NCBI GenBank assembly: GCA_934373635.1
Contig: CAKROZ010000010.1
Span: forward strand, 1-64,000
Source of the DNA: an uncultured Eubacteriales bacterium
GTDB taxonomy: Bacteria; Bacillota; Clostridia; Oscillospirales; CAG-272
Length of the DNA stretch: 64,000 nucleotides
Direction of reading: 5' to 3'
Made by a program: the position numbers and the translations under genes. Below the pieces are notes generated by a model. It ran no database searches, was not told the DNA's origin, and worked only from the letters and a program-made list of their open reading frames with translations. Shown here in pieces: positions 9,963-18,329 of this stretch; positions within the stretch are counted from its first letter, which is position 1, and every line of letters starts with the position of its first letter.

Positions 9963-11054
9963 ATGGCTTCGATTTCCCTTCGGAACATTGTCAAAACCTA
10001 TGAGGACGGACACACCGTCATCGACGGACTGAATCTCGAGATCCGCGACCGCGAATTCATGATTCTTGTCGGTCCCTCGGGGTGCGGTAAATCCACGACG
10101 CTCCGCATGATCGCGGGGCTCGAGGAGATCTCGGGCGGCGATCTGTATATCGGCGAGCGGCGGGTCAACGATGTCGCGCCGAAGGACAGAGACATCGCCA
10201 TGGTGTTCCAGAGCTACGCGCTCTACCCGCACATGAGCGTTTATAAGAACATGGCATTTGCCCTCGAGCTTCGGAAGGTGCCGCGCGAAGAGATCGACCG
10301 CCGCGTGCGCGAGGCGGCAAGGATGCTCGACATCGAGGGGTATCTCGACCGCAAGCCGCGCGCCCTTTCGGGCGGACAGCGCCAGCGTGTCGCACTCGGT
10401 CGTGCGATGGTGCGCCATCCCGCCGTCTTCCTGCTCGACGAGCCCCTCTCCAACCTCGACGCCAAGCTGCGCGGCGAGATGCGCTCCCGCATCGCGAAGC
10501 TGCACGAGGAGCTCGGCACGACCTTTGTCTACGTCACGCACGATCAGACCGAGGCGATGACCATGGCGGACAGGATCGTCGTCATGCGGGACGGTGTGAT
10601 CCAACAGGCGGACACGCCCGAAAATCTCTATCATTTTCCCGTCAACCGCTTCGTCGCGGGCTTTATCGGCACGCCCGAGATGAATTTTCTTCCCGTGACG
10701 GTGGAAAAGGGGGGCGAGAGTATCGCCTTCTCCTGCGGGACGCTCCCCCTTCCTCTCTCCATGCGGGAGGCGGCGCGCGCTTATGTCGGTGAGACGCTTC
10801 TCTTCGGCATCCGCCCGGAGAGTTTCTCCCTCGCGAAGGCGGGGAGCGGCGATTTTGACATGAAGGCGGAGATCTCCGAGATGATGGGCACCGAATTCTA
10901 TCTGCACGGGCATCTCGGAAAGACGCCCGTCGTCGCCCGCATTTCCTCGGTGGAAAAGCTCTCGAGCGGCATTACCGTTTCTCTGAAAATGAACCTGCGC
11001 GCGGGACATCTGTTTGACGCGGAGACGGGTGTCGCGCTCGCACACGGAGCATGA
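9963..11054 (+). CDS. ugpC: Sugar ABC transporter ATP-binding protein, UgpC/MsmK type
   Basis: The ATG at 9963 follows AAAGGAG and gives 363 residues. Visible motifs are Walker A GPSGCGKST (37-45), the Q-loop in VFQSYALYPHM, the LSGGQRQR signature near 134, Walker B VFLLDEPLSNLD, and the H-loop in YVTHDQTEAMTMADR. A C-terminal TOBE-type regulatory domain begins after residue 235, as in MalK/MsmK/UgpC. It energises the two upstream permeases. Its stop overlaps the malQ start (ATGA). Such ATPases often serve several sugar importers, so substrate specificity cannot be read from this subunit. Confidence 0.94.
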   Translation: MASISLRNIVKTYEDGHTVIDGLNLEIRDREFMILVGPSGCGKSTTLRMIAGLEEISGGDLYIGERRVNDVAPKDRDIAMVFQSYALYPHMSVYKNMAFALELRKVPREEIDRRVREAARMLDIEGYLDRKPRALSGGQRQRVALGRAMVRHPAVFLLDEPLSNLDAKLRGEMRSRIAKLHEELGTTFVYVTHDQTEAMTMADRIVVMRDGVIQQADTPENLYHFPVNRFVAGFIGTPEMNFLPVTVEKGGESIAFSCGTLPLPLSMREAARAYVGETLLFGIRPESFSLAKAGSGDFDMKAEISEMMGTEFYLHGHLGKTPVVARISSVEKLSSGITVSLKMNLRAGHLFDAETGVALAHGA

Positions 11055-12547
11055 GAATACCGCGGAGCGCGGGGCTTCTTCTCCCCGTCTTTTCCCTGCC
11101 CGGGGAGCACGGGATCGGCACGCTCGGAAAGGAGGCTTACGCATGGATCGACTTTCTGGCAGAGGCGAAGCAGACCTATTGGCAACTGCTCCCCGTCGGT
11201 CCGACGGGATTCGGGAATTCCCCCTATCAGAGCTTTTCGACCTTTGCGGGAAATCCGTATTTCATCGATCCCGATCTGCTCGCGGAGGACGGGCTTCTCT
11301 CCCCCGACGAATATCGCGGGATGTTCTCGGATATTCCGCGGGACAGGGTGGACTACGGTGCTCTGTTTTTGCGTAAGGAGCCCCTCCTTCGCAAGGCGGT
11401 GAAGCGCCTGTTCGACGCGCCGCCCGCGGGGCTCAATCAGTTTTTTGCGGACGCATCGGGGTGGCTCGAGGACTACGCGCTGTTCACCGCGCTGAAACGG
11501 GAGAACCGCGGCACTCCCTTTTGGGAATGGCGTGCGGGCGAGCGGGAGGGGGATGCCGCGGCGCTCGAGGAAGCGCGCCGCCGTCTCTCGGAGGAGATCC
11601 GCTACGAGAAGGGAGTGCAATATCTCTTTTTCACCCAATGGGTCAGGCTGAAGGTCTATGCGGCACGGCGGGGAGTGCGTCTGTTCGGTGACCTTCCTTT
11701 CTACGTATCGGCGGACAGCGCCGAGGTCTTTTTCCGACGGGACGAATTCTTTCTCGACGCGCGCGGAGCGCCCTCCCTCGTCGCGGGGTGTCCGCCCGAC
11801 GCCTTTTCGGCGGGCGGTCAGCTGTGGGGAAACCCTGTCTACCGCTTCGATGTGATGCGGGAGAGGGGGTATCGCTTCTGGCTCGAGCGCCTTTCCTTCG
11901 CGCTCGGGATGTTTGATCTGCTACGCATCGACCATTTCCGCGGCTTCGACGCCTTCTACACCGTCGGGGCGGGTGCGGAGGATGCGAGAGAGGGGACGTG
12001 GCAGCGCGGGCCCGGTGCGGAGCTCTTCCGCACGGCGCGAGAGGCGCTCGGAGATCTTCCCCTCGTCGCGGAGGATCTCGGCTTTGTTACCGATAGTGTA
12101 CGCGAGCTTTTGCGCGCCGTCGACATCCCGGGGATGAAGGTGCTGCAATTCGCTTTTGACTCCAGAGAAGCTGGTGATTATCTTCCGTATCGCTATCCGA
12201 TGCAAAGTGTTGTTTACACAGGGACGCATGACAATGACACATTGCGCGGATTTTGTCGTCATGCGGCGCCACAGGACATTGAGCGTGCGATGCGCTATCT
12301 TCTTGCGGAGAATGAAGAGATGCTCTGTCGGAACATGATGCTTGCGGCGCTCTCCTCGGTCTCCGATCTTGCGATACTGACGGTACAGGATCTGCTCGGG
12401 CTCGGGAGCGCGGGGAGGATCAACACCCCCGGCACGCAGAGCGGAAACTGGGAATTTCGTCTCCCCCGCCCTCTCGGAGAGGGGGAAGCGCGTTTTCTCG
12501 CGGAGTACACCGAGTTATACGGCAGGGTGCCCTCGGCTTCCGGCTGA
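11051..12547 (+). CDS. malQ: 4-alpha-glucanotransferase (amylomaltase, GH77)
   Basis: The 498-residue length and the N-terminal segment (GLLLPVFSLPGEHGIGTLG) are typical of GH77. Catalytic landmarks include RIDHFRGF near residue 293 (nucleophile Asp), VAEDLGFVTD (acid/base Glu) and YTGTHDNDT (third carboxylate, near 398). The enzyme transfers alpha-1,4-glucan segments between maltodextrins. Coupling to the transporter supports alpha-glucan use. A stretch of about 150 nt at 12140-12290, spanning the THDNDT region, has visibly lower GC and different codon use from the rest of the gene, which may mark a recombination patch. Confidence 0.95.
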   Translation: MRIPRSAGLLLPVFSLPGEHGIGTLGKEAYAWIDFLAEAKQTYWQLLPVGPTGFGNSPYQSFSTFAGNPYFIDPDLLAEDGLLSPDEYRGMFSDIPRDRVDYGALFLRKEPLLRKAVKRLFDAPPAGLNQFFADASGWLEDYALFTALKRENRGTPFWEWRAGEREGDAAALEEARRRLSEEIRYEKGVQYLFFTQWVRLKVYAARRGVRLFGDLPFYVSADSAEVFFRRDEFFLDARGAPSLVAGCPPDAFSAGGQLWGNPVYRFDVMRERGYRFWLERLSFALGMFDLLRIDHFRGFDAFYTVGAGAEDAREGTWQRGPGAELFRTAREALGDLPLVAEDLGFVTDSVRELLRAVDIPGMKVLQFAFDSREAGDYLPYRYPMQSVVYTGTHDNDTLRGFCRHAAPQDIERAMRYLLAENEEMLCRNMMLAALSSVSDLAILTVQDLLGLGSAGRINTPGTQSGNWEFRLPRPLGEGEARFLAEYTELYGRVPSASG

Positions 12548-12636
12548 CGCGCCGGAGCCTTCGCCTGTGCGGTGCTCGGTCATTCTCCCGCAGGCAGAGA
12601 ACGGGCATCTGCCGATCGTGAGGGCAAAGATTTATA

Positions 12637-12683
12637 AAAAACGCACGGTCGCGGGGATCCATTTTCTGCGGCTATGCGTTTTT
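12637..12683 (+). terminator. Possible terminator after malQ
   Basis: AAAAACGCA (12637-12645) can pair with TGCGTTTTT (12675-12683), and the second arm ends in a T run. The loop is long, so the call is weak. Confidence 0.35.
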
Positions 12684-12821
12684 CCTCTTTTTGTTCATAT
12701 TTCCTTTTTTGATTTGTGATATAGTATTTTCAGCGTTTTTTGCCTTCGTTTCCCGATCTTACCGCGGAAGAGGCAAGAATTTACGCCAAAAACTATTGAT
12801 AGATCTGCAAAGGAGAAAATC

Positions 12822-13469
12822 ATGACTTACGCATACGCAAGAGTATCCACCACCGACCAAAATCTCGAACGCCAGCTTTCCGCCTTCCGCGAGTTCGGCG
12901 TATCGGATACACAGATTTACGCCGATAAAAAAAGCGGCAAGGATTTCATCCGTACCGCCTACATCCGTATGTTGAAAAAGCTGAAGCCCGGGGATCTTCT
13001 CGTCATCAAGTCCATTGACCGCCTCGGCAGAAATTACGATATGATCATCGAGGAATGGAGCCGTATCACGACGAAGATCGGTGCGGACATTCTCGTGCTC
13101 GACATGCCTCTGCTCGATACCCGGACGAAGAGCGAAAACCTCGTCGGAAAGTTCATCTCGGACATCGTTTTGCAGGTACTCTCCTTCGTCGCGGAAAACG
13201 AGCGTGCGAACATCCGCGCACGGCAGGCGGAGGGCATCGCTATCGCCAAAAAGAACGGCGTCCGCTTCGGCAGACCCGAGCGCGGCTATCCGGATACCTT
13301 CATTCGCCTCATCTGCGCCTACCGCCGCCGCGAAATCCCGATCCGCGAGGTGTTGGCAAAATCGAATATGAACCGCTCAAATTTTTACTATCACATGGGG
13401 CGCTGTATCGAGACCGACCGTGAAAATTACGAGCGCGTCGCCCGCCAGACACGCTGCAAGCTCTCCTGA
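12822..13469 (+). CDS. Serine recombinase (resolvase/invertase family)
   Basis: The 215-residue protein has the resolvase catalytic domain: YARVSTTDQNLERQ at residues 4-17 with nucleophile Ser9, IKSIDRLGRNYDMI around 65-78 with the catalytic Arg cluster, and NERANIRARQAEGIAIAKKNGVRFGRP near 124-150. A short C-terminal helix-turn-helix-like part follows. The AAAGGAG site lies upstream of the ATG. The domain looks complete, so it may be active. The surrounding broken tRNA-Pro and integrase-like fragment suggest it is a remaining cargo or mobility gene of a decayed element. Confidence 0.9.
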   Translation: MTYAYARVSTTDQNLERQLSAFREFGVSDTQIYADKKSGKDFIRTAYIRMLKKLKPGDLLVIKSIDRLGRNYDMIIEEWSRITTKIGADILVLDMPLLDTRTKSENLVGKFISDIVLQVLSFVAENERANIRARQAEGIAIAKKNGVRFGRPERGYPDTFIRLICAYRRREIPIREVLAKSNMNRSNFYYHMGRCIETDRENYERVARQTRCKLS

Positions 13470-13668
13470 CAAAAAACGTGTCGGTCGCGAATGTGTTTCC
13501 GTTGTGTTGCATTTGTGCCGAGGCTTTCGGGCAGAATTTCTCGGATTCAATGCACCCCGCGAAATCTTCCCCGAAATGCAGCAACGGAGCGTATCGATAC
13601 GTTCGTTTTGAAAATTTACCCGAAAATTCCCGCGCAAAATTTGCCGCACACAAAAGCTCGTCCACCAC

Positions 13669-13697
13669 TTGACATTTGCGGTATTTTTTGCTATACT
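13669..13697 (+). promoter_or_regulatory. SigA promoter in front of the broken tRNA-Pro
   Basis: TTGACA (13669-13674), a 17-nt spacer and TATACT (13692-13697). The first base of the tRNA-like sequence follows 12 nt after the -10 box, the spacing expected for a stable-RNA promoter. Confidence 0.75.
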
Positions 13698-13708
13698 GTT
13701 TAGGTATT

Positions 13709-13755
13709 CGGGATGTAGGGTAACGGTCACCCGCTTGCTTTGGGAGCGTGTGACC
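13709..13755 (+). pseudogene. 5' part of a tRNA-Pro(UGG), T arm and 3' acceptor strand lost
   Basis: The acceptor 5' strand CGGGATG (13709-13715), a D arm, and an anticodon arm with loop TTTGGGA (13739-13745, anticodon TGG) are recognisable. After about 13755 the sequence does not continue into a T arm, and the CATCCCG acceptor partner and CCA end are missing. The promoter spacing shows this was once a real gene. It differs clearly from the intact tRNA-Pro at 13904, so it is not a duplicate of it. Confidence 0.65.
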
Positions 13756-13903
13756 GCCTCATGAACCGACCTCCGAAAGCTCGCAAAATCTCCGTTTTCC
13801 CCGCGTTTCCTCGCTTTTTTGCCGCCGTGTGCTTCGGCAAAAAACTTTTGACCACAGATTTGACCACTGGATTTGACAGAAAAAACTGAATATTTTCACC
13901 AAT

Positions 13904-13979
13904 CGGGGTGTGGCGCAGCTGGTAGCGCGCGAAGTTTGGGACTTCGATGCCGTCGGTTCGAATCCGGCCACTCCGACCA
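13904..13979 (+). tRNA. tRNA-Pro (anticodon TGG)
   Basis: The 76-nt cloverleaf has acceptor CGGGGTG paired with CACTCCG, anticodon stem CGAAG/CTTCG around loop TTTGGGA (anticodon TGG), and T loop TTCGAAT. The discriminator A is followed by an encoded CCA end. No good promoter lies directly in front, and the nearest is the one serving the broken tRNA about 200 nt upstream. Confidence 0.93.
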
Positions 13980-14181
13980 AAAATCAGTCGAAAATGAGAT
14001 TTTTCTCCCTACTTTCGGCTGATTTTTTGCTTATAAACGACTCTTATCCACCACTTCGAAAAATTTCGATGACGGCAGAAACGCGGCTTGTGCCATAGTT
14101 ACAGCACAAGCCGCTTTCTTTTTTTCATAAGGCTTTTTCTTTGCCTACTGCGCCGCAAATTTTAAGTGCTGACCGTCATGG

Positions 14182-14540
14182 TCAGCCCTTATTTGTCGCC
14201 TTCTCTCCCGCCTTGATTTCCGCAATCTCCTTTTTCATCTCAGCAATCAGCACCTTGAGCTTTTCCTCGCACTCCTCCCGCGTGGTGGCGTAGATGTTCT
14301 TTGCGATTCGTTTGCCGTTCACACGCGGGGAGAACCTACCCTCATAGAGGTGATCGTTGATCATCGTCACGCAACCCGTGCCGGGTTTGCGTATTTTGCC
14401 CTTATACGGCTCAAATTTCGGCTCTGTCGGCTGATTGTCCGCTTCACTGTCACTTGTCTTGTCCGTTGCGGTCGGCTCGGGAATGGGCGTGTCAGCCCCG
14501 CCGTTCTGCGGTCGGGTCTTGCCGCCGCCTGCCGCTCATC
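14182..14540 (-). pseudogene. Integrase-like arm-type DNA-binding fragment
   Basis: The minus-strand frame reads IRKPGTGCVTMINDHLYEGR, then SPRVNGKRIAKNIYATTREECEE, and ends after a Lys/Glu-rich helix. This pattern is the N-terminal arm-binding (SAM-like) part of tyrosine integrases of clostridial mobile elements. No catalytic domain follows. Upstream the frame stays open to about 14540 through a Pro/Thr/Glu-rich linker but has no start codon before the GTG at 14370, and an ATG exists one frame away. It is either a truncated integrase or a small accessory protein. I favour a remnant because it lies next to tRNA-Pro. Confidence 0.55.
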
Positions 14541-14931
14541 GTGTCGGTGATATAAGAAGAGGACCTGAAACGGCAAAGCGACTTCGTGGGCTTGTGCAAA
14601 TTTACAGGCAAATCGAATCCCGTTCGTTACATGAAACAGGAGAGGGATGATTTGTTTTGAATTCCGGCTACCGTTATTGTGAAAAATAACGAAAGATTCT
14701 TTTTTGATTCTTGCCTCACATATTCCTATTATGAAAGGTTCACGGGAGCTTCCGTGAGCCTTTTGTCATCGTTTGAACGTGTGTTTCCGAAATTTAGTTT
14801 TCATCAATTTTCTATGCGGCCTACGCTTTTTGCCTCTTCACGAAGCATAGCGACCTTCAAAAAGGCATACATTCGGATTTTCGCGCATACGAAGACGGCA
14901 TTGTGAAATTTCCGCTTCGAGCCGACGGGGT
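14541..14931. other. Non-coding stretch
   Basis: No gene is recognisable. The stretch holds one good hairpin terminator (14734-14764); the rest is AT-rich spacer. Confidence 0.5.
14734..14764 (+). terminator. Rho-independent terminator-like hairpin
   Basis: AAAGGTTCACGG (14734-14745) pairs with CCGTGAGCCTTT (14752-14763) across a 6-nt loop and is followed by T residues. No gene immediately upstream needs it, so it may be left from a deleted gene. Confidence 0.6.
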
Positions 14932-15957
14932 TCAGCAGTAATACTCCATCGGGTAGGTGAGGTACTCGTTCGGTGCCAGCTGATCGGCGGTCACATAACC
15001 TGCGGGTGCGGTGAGAAGAGCGGGCAGACGGTTGACGACCGTCGCGCAGGTGTGCTCGACCGTCGCGGGCTTCACAACATGAAACTCCGTATCCGGCTCA
15101 CCCGTGATCTTCCAGTCGCACATATCGCCGTCATCGGGACCGTACACCTTACCGATGGTCTCCTCCTCGATGGTGATGCCCTGCATCGTCTCGATGGTCA
15201 CGACGGCGGACATACCGATGCAACGACCCGCCTTGATGGTCTTACCGAGCGTCGAGGACTCGATGTCGTGGTCGATGATACAGGGAACGTGCTTTTGTGT
15301 GATGGACTTGATCGTCAATCCGAGCTTATTTGCGAGGGCTTCGCTCGCGTTCCATGCATAGGAGGGCTCGAAGGACGAGGGATGCGCAATCTGCTTTTCG
15401 AATTCTTCCTTCGTCAGGTCGCATCCGTGTGCCTTTGCGAGGGCGAGACCGTACTCGTCTACATTATAGCTATATGCACCCTTGATCTTCGTGATCTTGT
15501 GGCAACCGCCCGCGACGAGCGCGACCATGTTGATCCAGAAAATATCCTGCATGCCGCTGCCCGTGATTGTGCAACCCGTCTCTTTGGCAAGTGCGTCGAG
15601 ACGATTGATCTGAGCGGCGGAGGTCGTCCAGGGATAGATGGCTTCCTCGCAGGTGGTGATGACGTTGATACCGCGCTTTACGCACTTCTCTACGTGATCG
15701 TAAATATCGCCGATGAAACTGAAGAGGGTCACGATGGCGACATCCGCGTCGCACTCGTCGAGAACCTTGTCCGCATCCTTCGAGATAATGACGCCCGTCT
15801 TGACGCCGAGACCCGCAAAGTCGCCCACATCCTGACCGACCACCGCGGGATTCACATCGATCGCGCCGACGATCTGTGCGCCGTGCTCGTGCAAATACCG
15901 AAGAATGTACTTGCTCATTTTACCGCAACCGTACTGTACAACCTTGATTTTCTCCAT
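14932..15957 (-). CDS. 2,4-diaminopentanoate dehydrogenase-like NAD(P) oxidoreductase
   Basis: The start is set at the ATG at 15957, preceded by AAGGAGG; the longer in-frame start at 16038 lacks a site. The 341-residue protein has an N-terminal Rossmann motif ([12 protein letters not shown], residues 5-16) and resembles dihydrodipicolinate reductase-like enzymes. The closest family is 2,4-diaminopentanoate dehydrogenase of clostridial ornithine fermentation. The usual partners, ornithine aminomutase and the AKP thiolase subunits, are absent here, so the substrate is uncertain. It is a single-gene unit with its own promoter. Confidence 0.75.
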   Translation of the reverse strand: MEKIKVVQYGCGKMSKYILRYLHEHGAQIVGAIDVNPAVVGQDVGDFAGLGVKTGVIISKDADKVLDECDADVAIVTLFSFIGDIYDHVEKCVKRGINVITTCEEAIYPWTTSAAQINRLDALAKETGCTITGSGMQDIFWINMVALVAGGCHKITKIKGAYSYNVDEYGLALAKAHGCDLTKEEFEKQIAHPSSFEPSYAWNASEALANKLGLTIKSITQKHVPCIIDHDIESSTLGKTIKAGRCIGMSAVVTIETMQGITIEEETIGKVYGPDDGDMCDWKITGEPDTEFHVVKPATVEHTCATVVNRLPALLTAPAGYVTADQLAPNEYLTYPMEYYC

Positions 15958-16023
15958 GGAAAAAGCCTCCTTGGTAATAAAGAATATGGTAAAACCGAGA
16001 GGACTTCTCTCGCTTCCGTCTTT

Positions 16024-16054
16024 ATTATACACCCTCATGCAGGATGAGAGTCAA
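16024..16054 (-). promoter_or_regulatory. Promoter of the diaminopentanoate dehydrogenase-like gene
   Basis: On the minus strand, TTGACT (16049-16054) and TATAAT (16024-16029) are separated by a long 19-nt spacer. The spacer holds a small inverted repeat (CTCATcctgcATGAG), a possible regulator site. Confidence 0.5.
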
Positions 16055-16130
16055 GAAGAGGAGAAAAAAATCAAATTGTTTACAATTCCGAAAAACCTTA
16101 TGCCCGACGGGTGGGATTCGACACGCGCCG

Positions 16131-16985
16131 TCAGGATTCGACGCGCCCGAAAGTCACGGGCACCTGCAAGCGTAGAAACATGCCCCGTCTGTCCCCGTCG
16201 AACACGTTGAATTCCGTCAGCACCTCACAGATATAATCTCCCGCGATGTGCCAGCCGTTCTCGCGGCAGGCGGCGAGGAGCTTTTCCGCGTAGCCGGGCT
16301 CGTCGTCGTAACGGTCGAGATAGATACAGGCATACATTCCGCTGTCCGATATCACCGTGTCGCGGAAGCGTTCGGTGTCCCTGTGATCGATGAAGGCGAA
16401 GACGTCCTTTGCGCGAAGGCGCCCGGCGAGGTAGTCCTCCATGGCGATGCTCGTCCCCGTCGCGTAGGAATGAATGTGCGAAAGTCCCCGCTCCGCGAGC
16501 GCATGGCGAAGATTCAAAAGCTCCTCCTCGTAGTCGCGGATGTCCCCTTCGTAAAAATTCTTTCGGCACGGAAGCCCCAAAAGGTAACGACGGTCAATGT
16601 ATTCGAGCGCGATGGTGCCTTTGACGGGGGATTTCCGATAGCGTTCCACGCTGGCGATCGCCCGCTCCACCGCGTCGTGGCGGGATTTCAGCTCCCGCAT
16701 CTGACGATGGATCTGCTCGTTTTTGCGGATGAGGATCGACTCAATCAGGGTGATGTCCTCTTTTCCGAGCACCTCGCGGATCTCCGAAAGGCTCATGCCG
16801 AGCTCCTTCATGTAGGCAATCATATCGAGCCGCGCGTTCTGCGTGATGTCGTAATAACGATACCCGCTCTCGGGATCCTTCTCTCGCGGCGTGAGGAGCC
16901 CGAGCTCGTCATACAGCCGAAGCGTCGCCACGGTCAGATGATTCATCTCTGCCATTTTGCCGATGGAAAGCAAGTCTTTTTTCAT
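16131..16985 (-). CDS. MerR-family regulator with GyrI-like effector domain
   Basis: The ATG at 16985 has a TTGGAG site, so I prefer it to the upstream codon at 17009. The 284-residue protein starts with a MerR winged helix (IGKMAEMNHLTVATLRLYDELGLL, then GYRYYD). A coiled-coil dimerisation helix follows (about 75-110), and a C-terminal half resembles GyrI-like effector-binding domains of BmrR-type activators. Such proteins usually sense hydrophobic or cationic drugs and activate an exporter, but no exporter is adjacent. Confidence 0.88.
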   Translation of the reverse strand: MKKDLLSIGKMAEMNHLTVATLRLYDELGLLTPREKDPESGYRYYDITQNARLDMIAYMKELGMSLSEIREVLGKEDITLIESILIRKNEQIHRQMRELKSRHDAVERAIASVERYRKSPVKGTIALEYIDRRYLLGLPCRKNFYEGDIRDYEEELLNLRHALAERGLSHIHSYATGTSIAMEDYLAGRLRAKDVFAFIDHRDTERFRDTVISDSGMYACIYLDRYDDEPGYAEKLLAACRENGWHIAGDYICEVLTEFNVFDGDRRGMFLRLQVPVTFGRVES

Positions 16986-17078
16986 GTTTTTTCTCCAAAA
17001 AACTCTCATCTGCGGATAGAGTTTTTTCGTTGATTTCCGAATATGGAAGTCCCTTCCGACCCGGCTTTTTGCGGGTGG

Positions 17079-17330
17079 TCAATCGTTCTTTGCAAAGTAG
17101 TGCTCCTTTGCGTAGAGGAAGTGCTCCTCGAAGCGGCGGGCGGCGAGCTTACTTGCCTTTCGCCACGGCGTCAGCATATCGAAGGCGTGATACAGTCCTT
17201 CGTAAATATCGATCTCTGCCTCGACGCCTGCGGCGGGCGTTGTCGTTTGCTTTTTCCTCGGGGTGAGGATCAGAAGCTTCAGGCACCCGCCCTTTGAGGG
17301 AATCTTCACTTTTTTCGTTCGGCAGTTCAT
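17079..17330 (-). pseudogene. C-terminal remnant of an alpha/beta hydrolase
   Basis: The last 45 residues (DIYEGLYHAFDML, then ARRFEEHFLYAKEHYF) match the C-terminal end of acetyl-esterase-type alpha/beta hydrolases, including the catalytic His in YHAF. The nucleophile Ser, the Asp and the oxyanion motif would lie in upstream sequence that is missing. The first 35 residues of the frame look unrelated. I therefore read it as a gene remnant, not a functional protein. Confidence 0.55.
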
Positions 17331-17530
17331 AGGTCCCTCCGTTGCTCCTGCGGTGTCTTTTGCGGGGTGCGAAAGGCTTTTTTCGTGCTTCTTGCCTTTC
17401 GCTTTTTTATATCTCCTTATATTTCTGTATCTTCCTTACGTCCCGCCCTTATATTCTTATGTCTGATCTTGTATCGTCCTTATATCCCGAGAATCCCTCC
17501 CCTGTGCCGGGGCGGGGTGTGGGCGGCGCT

Positions 17531-18328
17531 TTATTTTAGGAGCTTGCGAATGAGTGCGCACTGCATTCTCTTCGGGAGGAGGGAGAGAAGGAGAAGTCCC
17601 AGGTTCCGATTGACGGTGTAGGCGAAGGCGGGATGCTTTTTCGAGAGGATGCGAAGGGTCTTGCGCCCGATCACATCGGGGGAGACGCTCTTCGCCTCCA
17701 CGCGGTTCACGATCTCGTGAAAGCGCGCGGCGTTGTAGCGGTAATGAACCGTTTTCTCACAAAAGGTATCGAGTGCCTCGACCGATGCGCCGAGCATTCC
17801 CGTCTTTACCGCTCCGGCGCGGAGCACCGAGACCGAGATGCCAAGAAGCTGAAGCTCCATGCGGAGGGAATAGGCGTATTTATCGAGCGCCGCCTTTGTG
17901 ACCGCGTAAATTCCCGTAAAGGGGAGCGGGTCGAGAGGGGCGAGCTCACTTGTCGTCATCAGGACTTTTGTGCCAGATTTCATGAGCGGAAGGAATGTTT
18001 TGTTTACATAATAGGCGGAATACAGGTTGACGTGCAGAATCTTATCAAAGGCTTCGCTCTCCATTTCCACGAGGGAGTCGAGCATATAGATGCCGGCAAA
18101 ATGGAGGACGGCATCGAGCCTTTCCGTCCTTTTTGCCACCTGTGAGAAGGCGCCGCGCACGCTCTCCTCGTCCGTCAGATCTGTCGCGAAGGGGAGGACG
18201 TTCTCTTCCCTGCCACTGTCGGGAATCCTTTTATCGAGTGCGAAGACGAAATACCCGTCCGCGACGAGGGCGCGCGTCACCGCGCGCCCCATCCCGCCAT
18301 AGGCGCCCGTGACCAATGCGTATTTCAT
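17531..18328 (-). CDS. Short-chain dehydrogenase/reductase
   Basis: The 265-residue protein has the classical SDR cofactor motif TGAYGGMG (7-14), the HFAG equivalent of NNAG, and the catalytic pair in YAVTKAA with the upstream Ser in TTSEL. A hydrophobic, basic C-terminus (LLLLSLLPKRMQ) may associate with membranes. The start follows the stop of the upstream TIM-barrel gene by 1 nt, so the two are translationally linked. The substrate is unknown; the partner suggests sugar or polyol chemistry. Confidence 0.88.
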   Translation of the reverse strand: MKYALVTGAYGGMGRAVTRALVADGYFVFALDKRIPDSGREENVLPFATDLTDEESVRGAFSQVAKRTERLDAVLHFAGIYMLDSLVEMESEAFDKILHVNLYSAYYVNKTFLPLMKSGTKVLMTTSELAPLDPLPFTGIYAVTKAALDKYAYSLRMELQLLGISVSVLRAGAVKTGMLGASVEALDTFCEKTVHYRYNAARFHEIVNRVEAKSVSPDVIGRKTLRILSKKHPAFAYTVNRNLGLLLLSLLPKRMQCALIRKLLK

Positions 18329-18329
18329 A

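Larger units (their letters stand above)
13470..13903. other. Intergenic region with a promoter and a broken tRNA
   Basis: No coding gene is supported here. The region contains a consensus promoter (13669-13697) and the 5' portion of a tRNA-Pro (13709-13755). From 13760 to 13903 there is AT-rich sequence with two close copies of TTGACCAC, of the sort often found beside integrase genes and att sites. Confidence 0.6.

Noticed and set aside
13759..13980. Minus-strand frame beginning VGVAGFEPTASKSQTSRAT
   Set aside because: This is the well-known artefact of translating the antisense of a tRNA gene, here tRNA-Pro.
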